A stretch of DNA of 54,246 nt. It comes from an uncultured Candidatus Actinomarina sp. (GTDB taxonomy: Bacteria > Actinomycetota > Acidimicrobiia > Actinomarinales > Actinomarinaceae). The stretch spans positions 1 to 54,246 of the forward strand of contig CACGVI010000006.1 in the NCBI GenBank assembly GCA_902576605.1. The letters are read 5' to 3'. The position numbers and the translations under genes were made by a program. Positions 50,108 through 54,246 of this stretch are shown in pieces. The stretch's first letter is position 1. Each line of letters begins with the position of its first letter. The notes below the pieces were generated by a model. It made no database searches, had not been told where the DNA came from, and saw only the letters and a program-made list of their open reading frames with translations.

Positions 50108-50623
50108 ATACCTGAATTAAAGATAAACGAAGGAATTCGTGCAAAGAAGTTACTTGTTATTGCACCAGATGGTGTTCAAATTGGTGAACTAGAACTGAAA
50201 AAAGCACTAATTGTCGCTGAACAACTAGATCTAGATTTAGTGGAAGTATCGCCTGATAGTAAACCGCCAGTCGCAAGACTAATGGATTACGGAAAATACA
50301 AATATGAACTTGCTCAGAAAGCAAAAGAATCAAAGAAAAAACAAGTAAAAATTTCAGTTAAGGAGATTCAACTTAAACCTAAAATCGATACAAATGATTT
50401 CAAAATTAAGTTAAATAAGTCACGAAAATTTCTTGATTCGGGGGATAAGGTTAAATTCACTATGAGATTCAGGGGAAGAGAAGCAGAACATCCAGAGTTT
50501 GGCCAGAAAGTATTAGATAATTATATTGAAGAACTAAGTGATATAGCAATGGTTGAGTCTACTTCAAGTCCTGATGGAAAGTCTTTATCAATGGTGCTCG
50601 CACCTTTAGGAGGAAAAAAATGA
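50108..50623 (+). CDS. infC: Translation initiation factor IF-3, probable ATA start
   Basis: Binds the 30S subunit and proofreads initiator tRNA and start codon. The 171-residue protein shows 'LKINEGIRAKKLLVIAPDGVQIGELELKKAL', the linker 'YGKYKYELAQKAKESKKKQ' and the C-domain 'VKEIQLKPKIDTNDFKIKLNKSRKFLDSGDKVKFTMRFRGRE'. The track start (GTG 50078) lies inside the terminator and before the SD. GGAAGGAG (50095-50102) instead points, at 5-nt spacing, to ATA at 50108; no ATG, GTG or TTG lies at a proper distance. Rare start codons in infC are the known basis of IF3 autoregulation (AUU in E. coli). Overlaps rpmI by 4 nt. Confidence 0.9.
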   Translation: MPELKINEGIRAKKLLVIAPDGVQIGELELKKALIVAEQLDLDLVEVSPDSKPPVARLMDYGKYKYELAQKAKESKKKQVKISVKEIQLKPKIDTNDFKIKLNKSRKFLDSGDKVKFTMRFRGREAEHPEFGQKVLDNYIEELSDIAMVESTSSPDGKSLSMVLAPLGGKK

Positions 50624-50808
50624 AACAAAAAACTCATAAAAGTATGAAAAAAAGAGTAAAGGTTACTGGAACTGGTAAATATATGAGACGTAGATCCCAC
50701 AGATCTCACTACAAATTAGCAAAAAGTTCTGGTACTTGGAAAAGGCTAAAGCGAGATGTGGAAACATCTAGTGGTGATAGTAAGAAAATCAGAAAGTTGT
50801 TAGGTTAA
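50620..50808 (+). CDS. rpmI: 50S ribosomal protein L35
   Basis: A 62-residue, strongly basic protein with the L35 pattern 'KQKTHKSMKKRVKVTGTGKYMRRRSHRSHYK', slightly shorter than average. The N-terminal 'K.KTHK...KR.K.TG.GK..R......H' is invariant in the family. The SD GGAGG lies in the end of infC, and the ATG overlaps the infC stop codon by 4 nt. rplT starts 1 nt after its stop. Confidence 0.95.
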   Translation: MKQKTHKSMKKRVKVTGTGKYMRRRSHRSHYKLAKSSGTWKRLKRDVETSSGDSKKIRKLLG

Positions 50809-50809
50809 T

Positions 50810-51169
50810 ATGGTACGAATTAAAAGTTCAGTTCAAAGTAAAAAATCTAAGAAGAAAGTATTAAAGAAAGCTAAAGGTTATACGGGAGCTAGAAGTAAAA
50901 GACTAAGAGCTGCAAAAGAACAGGTAATGCACGCAGGTGCTGATTCTTTTACGCACAGAAAAGATAAGAAATCTGATTATAGAAAACTATGGATTTCAAG
51001 AATAAATGCAGCTTCAAGACAACATGATCTTGCTTATTCTAAATTTATTAATGGTTTAAACAACGCAGGTATAAAAGTTGATAGAAAAATACTCGCAGAC
51101 TTAGCTGTAAATGATCCTAAAGGTTTTAAAAAACTTGTCGATCTTGCTAAGAAAAATTTAAATGCCTGA
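50810..51169 (+). CDS. rplT: 50S ribosomal protein L20
   Basis: A 119-residue basic protein needed early in 50S assembly. 'VRIKSSVQSKKSKKKVLKKAKGYTGARSKRLRAAKEQVMHAGADSFTHRKDKKSDYRKLWISRINAASRQHDLAYSKFINGLNNAGIKVDRKILADLA' follows the family from end to end. L20 is a candidate ligand of the operon's leader. The rRNA methyltransferase gene (tsnR-like) commonly found between rplT and pheS in Actinobacteria is absent; pheS overlaps by 8 nt. Confidence 0.97.
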   Translation: MVRIKSSVQSKKSKKKVLKKAKGYTGARSKRLRAAKEQVMHAGADSFTHRKDKKSDYRKLWISRINAASRQHDLAYSKFINGLNNAGIKVDRKILADLAVNDPKGFKKLVDLAKKNLNA

Positions 51170-52154
51170 ACTAAATTTCGATAAAGTACTAGCATCTCTC
51201 AAACTACGATTAGACGAAGTTGTTGATGAATCAGAGTTTGATGAGATTTTAAAAGAATATGCAGGAAAAGACTCGTTACTTTCAGTTGAAAGAAAAAATT
51301 TATCTAATCTTTCTAATGAAGACAAAAAAGTTTACGGTGAAACTTTAAATAATGTTAATAAATCAATCGTTACAAATATAAAAAAAGCTAAAGAAGAATT
51401 TATTAACAATAAATATGCTTCATTAGAAGATGAAGAAAATGATGATATAACAATAGATTGGATCACTAATACTGGAACCCATAGACATATTCTTTCACAA
51501 GTTATGGATGAGGTTGTAAACATTTTTGCTTCCATAGGGTATAAAGTAGCTTATGGACCAGAAGTTGAAACATCTTGGCACAACTTTGATGCATTAAACA
51601 CCCCAGACTGGCATCCTGCGCGTTATGAATCTGACACTCTTTATACAGATAATGATTTGGAAACTTTACTGAGAACTCAAACTAGCACTGTACAGATTAG
51701 ACATATGGAAGAAAATGACCCACCTGTTTATATAGTTGCACCAGGTAGAGTTTTTAGATCAGACCAACTTGATGCTACTCATTCGCCTGTTTTTCATCAA
51801 CTTGAAGGTCTAGCAGTTGATAAAAACTTGAAATTTACAGATCTTAAAGGCACATTGGAGTACTTTGTTAAGCAATTTTTTGGTGAGGATATTGAAACAA
51901 AATTTATTCCACATTTTTTCCCTTTCACTGAACCCTCAGCTGAAGTTCTAGTCAAGTGGAAGAATGGTGAGTGGTTAGAAATATTAGGATGTGGAATGGT
52001 AGATCCAAATGTATTAAATCATGTAGGTTACTCAGATGAATATCAAGGATTTGCCTGGGGAGTAGGTATAGAAAGGCTAGCTATGCTTAAGTACCAAGTT
52101 GACCACATTAAAAACTTTTATGATAATGATTTAAGATTTTTGGAGCAATTTTAA
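51162..52154 (+). CDS. pheS: Phenylalanyl-tRNA synthetase alpha subunit
   Basis: Catalytic subunit of the alpha2beta2 enzyme, 330 residues. An N-terminal coiled-coil region (about 1-85) binds tRNA. The class II core contains 'HILSQVMDEVVNIFASIGYKVAYGPEVETSWHNFDALNTPDWHPAR', 'LLRTQTSTVQIRHM', 'PGRVFRSDQLDATHSPVFHQLEGLAVD' (motif 2), 'FFPFTEPSAEV' and 'GFAWGVGIERLAML' (motif 3). It overlaps rplT by 8 nt (ATGCCTGA) and pheT by 1 nt. Confidence 0.97.
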   Translation: MPELNFDKVLASLKLRLDEVVDESEFDEILKEYAGKDSLLSVERKNLSNLSNEDKKVYGETLNNVNKSIVTNIKKAKEEFINNKYASLEDEENDDITIDWITNTGTHRHILSQVMDEVVNIFASIGYKVAYGPEVETSWHNFDALNTPDWHPARYESDTLYTDNDLETLLRTQTSTVQIRHMEENDPPVYIVAPGRVFRSDQLDATHSPVFHQLEGLAVDKNLKFTDLKGTLEYFVKQFFGEDIETKFIPHFFPFTEPSAEVLVKWKNGEWLEILGCGMVDPNVLNHVGYSDEYQGFAWGVGIERLAMLKYQVDHIKNFYDNDLRFLEQF

Positions 52155-54246
52155 TGAAAATATTAAAATCTTGGTTAAATGATTGGATAGACCTTGAGGC
52201 TATCAATACTGATGATATATCTGAAGCTTTAGAATCACTAGGATTTGAAATTGAGTCTAGGACAGATAAAACTCCAAACTACAAAAATATAACGGTTGGT
52301 AAAGTATTAGAAATATACGAACACCCCAATGCCGATAAAGTTCGAGTTACTAAAGTTGATGTAGGTTCAAAAACATATGAAATAGTTTGTGGAGCTTGGA
52401 ACTTTGATGTTGGTGCAGTTGTACCTGTAGCGTTACCTAAAAGTGAAATTAAAGATGGATTTAAAATTGATAAACGAGATATACGTGGTGTTGAATCTAA
52501 TGGCATGATATGTTCAGCTTCAGAACTTGATTTATGGGATGATCATGCAGGAATTTTAAAACTTTCAGATGAAACAAAATTAGGTTCTGATTTTTCAAAA
52601 ATATACAACTCTACTGATACTTTATGGGAAATTGGTGTTACTCCAAATAGGGGGGACTGTATGTCACATTTAGGAATCGCTAGAGAGTTATCTAATTATT
52701 TCAACCTGACACTTAAAGAAAATTTACAATCACTTAAATCTAACATTGAAAGTGTAATAAAAGTTAACAGTGGCAAAATAAAAGCATGTAATTCATACCA
52801 ATCAATTGAAATTGAAAATTTTACTTTAAGTGATTCAAATTTAAATATCAGGTACAGACTTTCATCTATTGGTGTCCGCGTTATTAATAATGTTGTAGAT
52901 TACACCAATTACGTACTTCACGATATTGGTCAGCCCTTGCATGCATTTGATAGAGATAAATTATTTGGAACCATTTCTGTCAGATTCGCAAAAGATAATG
53001 AAAAATTGAAAACATTAGATGAACAAGAGAGAAAGTTAACATCTGAAGATTTAATTATTACAGATAACGATAAGCCAATTGCACTTGCAGGAGTTATGGG
53101 AGGGTACGATACCGAAGTCACTGATACAACTACTAATCTTTTAATAGAGAGCGCTTATTTTGATAAAGTATCGATTATGAAAACGTCGAGAAGATTAAAT
53201 CTAATATCAGATGCATCAATCAGATTTGAAAGAGGTATTGATTTCAATTTGCAAAAACAGGGGCTACAGAGATTCGTTAATCTTTTTGAATACGATCAGG
53301 AAATAAATTATTCAAGCATAATAGATAGCAGTAAAAATGGAATTACTTATGATTCAATATCATTCGATAAAAATGAAATTGAACAAATATTAGGAGTAGA
53401 TCTAGATGATAATTTAATTAGAAACACTTTGATAAAACTACAAATTGAATCAGAAGTTTCTGATAAAAAAATTAAGTTCAAATCTCCTTCATGGAGATAC
53501 GATTTGGAAAGACCAATAGATCTCATCGAAGAACTTGCTAAGCATTATGGGTTTAACAATTTTAAATCAACACTTCCAATAGGTAATAACCTAAACTCAA
53601 CGGGGGACTACTGGGAAAAACGTCTTTATTTATCTGAAAAATTATCATCTACAAACTTTTATGAAATTCAAACACTTTCATTCACTGATTCATTATCAAA
53701 CGAATTATTCACACCTGAAAAAAAATCTGTAAGCGTGATAAACCCCATAGATCAAACACAAGAAAATTTAAGAACAAATTTACTTACATCATTAATAAAT
53801 ACATATAAATTTAACCTTGAAAGTAATGGTAAGTCACATAGGTATTACGAAATTAATAATGTATACGATGATTCAAAACATAAGAAATTTAAGATGATAC
53901 CAAATCAAGAATACTCTCTTGGTTTACTCATACCTGAAAATGAATCAGTGGAAGATCGTAAAGGAAAAACAAAAACAAATAACATAAATACTCTAGCCAA
54001 TGTTATTAAAAACCTTTTTCCCTCTTCTGAATTAGAACACCTTACACGACCAGGGTTTCATAAGAATTATTCATATTTAATAAAACTTGATAATAAAATT
54101 TTAGGATTTATGGGTAAACTTTCGTACAAAATTCAATCTGAGTTAGAACTACATGATTCACTTTATATTGCACAAATTAACACTGAGAATTTTAATTTTG
54201 ACCAATTGAAAGCTTTCACTTATAAGCCATTGTCTGCTTATCCATT
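52154..54246 (+). CDS. pheT: Phenylalanyl-tRNA synthetase beta subunit, 3'-truncated by window edge
   Basis: Absent from the ORF track because it is open at the window end. About 697 codons of a usual 780-800 are visible. It begins MKILKSWLNDWIDLEAINTDDISEALESLGFEIES. The tRNA-binding EMAP-like domain follows (about 40-150: 'VGKVLEIYEHPNADKVRVTKVDVG', 'NGMICSASELDL'), then B3/B4 editing ('GVTPNRGDCMSHLGIARELS', 'NYVLHDIGQPLHAFDRDKL'), B5 ('IRFERGIDF', 'DLERPIDLIEELAKHYGF') and the catalytic-like core ('VINPIDQTQENLRTNLLTSL'). The C-terminal ferredoxin-like anticodon domain lies outside the window. TAATG overlap with pheS. Confidence 0.97.
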   Translation, partial: MKILKSWLNDWIDLEAINTDDISEALESLGFEIESRTDKTPNYKNITVGKVLEIYEHPNADKVRVTKVDVGSKTYEIVCGAWNFDVGAVVPVALPKSEIKDGFKIDKRDIRGVESNGMICSASELDLWDDHAGILKLSDETKLGSDFSKIYNSTDTLWEIGVTPNRGDCMSHLGIARELSNYFNLTLKENLQSLKSNIESVIKVNSGKIKACNSYQSIEIENFTLSDSNLNIRYRLSSIGVRVINNVVDYTNYVLHDIGQPLHAFDRDKLFGTISVRFAKDNEKLKTLDEQERKLTSEDLIITDNDKPIALAGVMGGYDTEVTDTTTNLLIESAYFDKVSIMKTSRRLNLISDASIRFERGIDFNLQKQGLQRFVNLFEYDQEINYSSIIDSSKNGITYDSISFDKNEIEQILGVDLDDNLIRNTLIKLQIESEVSDKKIKFKSPSWRYDLERPIDLIEELAKHYGFNNFKSTLPIGNNLNSTGDYWEKRLYLSEKLSSTNFYEIQTLSFTDSLSNELFTPEKKSVSVINPIDQTQENLRTNLLTSLINTYKFNLESNGKSHRYYEINNVYDDSKHKKFKMIPNQEYSLGLLIPENESVEDRKGKTKTNNINTLANVIKNLFPSSELEHLTRPGFHKNYSYLIKLDNKILGFMGKLSYKIQSELELHDSLYIAQINTENFNFDQLKAFTYKPLSAYP

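Noticed and set aside
1-54246. CRISPR array, insertion sequence, prophage or integration site
   Set aside because: No regularly spaced repeats, transposase, integrase, inverted terminal repeats or tRNA-adjacent duplications were seen; nearly all sequence is accounted for by core-type genes.

Overview
The window is AT-rich (visibly about one third GC), gene-dense bacterial chromosome using the standard code (TGG for Trp, TGA as stop). The gene order is that of an actinobacterial core genome: thrS / CDP-alcohol phosphatidyltransferase / PatA-like acyltransferase / PimA-like glycosyltransferase / pdxS / pdxT / yebC / [resolvase] / queA / tgt / yajC / secD / secF / rel / hisS / aspS / alaS / ruvX / mltG / efp / nusB / mIHF-like / gmk / rpoZ / coaBC / priA-like / def / fmt / rpe / ribD / ribE / ribBA / ribH, then infC / rpmI / rplT / pheS / pheT. 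An F420-type luciferase-like oxidoreductase, DUF3048 proteins and Thr/Ser-rich lipoprotein linkers also fit Actinobacteria. Low GC, short proteins and almost no spacers suggest a streamlined free-living marine actinobacterium of the Candidatus Actinomarina type. That placement is inference; no rRNA or tRNA gene was seen in the window.

Layout. 1-1.2 kb: 3' part of a secreted beta-propeller-like protein cut by the window edge. 1.2-2.5 kb: cold-shock gene and a convergent TSUP permease. 2.6-15.2 kb: a co-directional run of glycerol kinase, a DoxX-like membrane protein, a GH1 glycosidase, an SDR protein, glycine cleavage gcvH-gcvT-gcvPA-gcvPB, an aldehyde dehydrogenase-fold protein and two DUF3048 cell-envelope proteins, ending at a strong terminator that may also end a small RNA. 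15.3-18.8 kb: short mixed-strand genes (LLM oxidoreductase, membrane proteins, thioesterase, lipoprotein cyclophilin, HTH-like protein). 18.8-23.6 kb: thrS plus phosphatidylinositol/mannoside-type lipid genes. 23.7-50.0 kb: about 26 kb on one strand with no gap longer than 19 nt, covering PLP synthesis, tRNA modification, Sec export, stringent response, tRNA charging, translation factors, nucleotide/CoA enzymes and riboflavin synthesis. 50.0 kb to the end: infC-rpmI-rplT-pheS-pheT behind an attenuator-like leader; pheT runs off the window.

Main points of interest. (1) At the conserved yebC-ruvCAB-queA position, ruvC, ruvA and ruvB are all absent and one small PDDEXK nuclease resembling phage/archaeal Holliday-junction resolvases is there instead. 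(2) Nearly every gene that is separated from its upstream neighbour has a TANNNT -10 box exactly 6-7 nt before its start codon, implying pervasive leaderless transcription, even inside gene runs. (3) infC most likely starts at ATA behind a strong Shine-Dalgarno sequence and an intrinsic terminator. (4) PriA is reduced to a helicase-less, zinc-cluster-less remnant, an mIHF-like protein is highly diverged, and CoaBC and an SDR protein lack canonical catalytic residues. (5) Genes overlap repeatedly by exactly 1, 4 or 8 nt.
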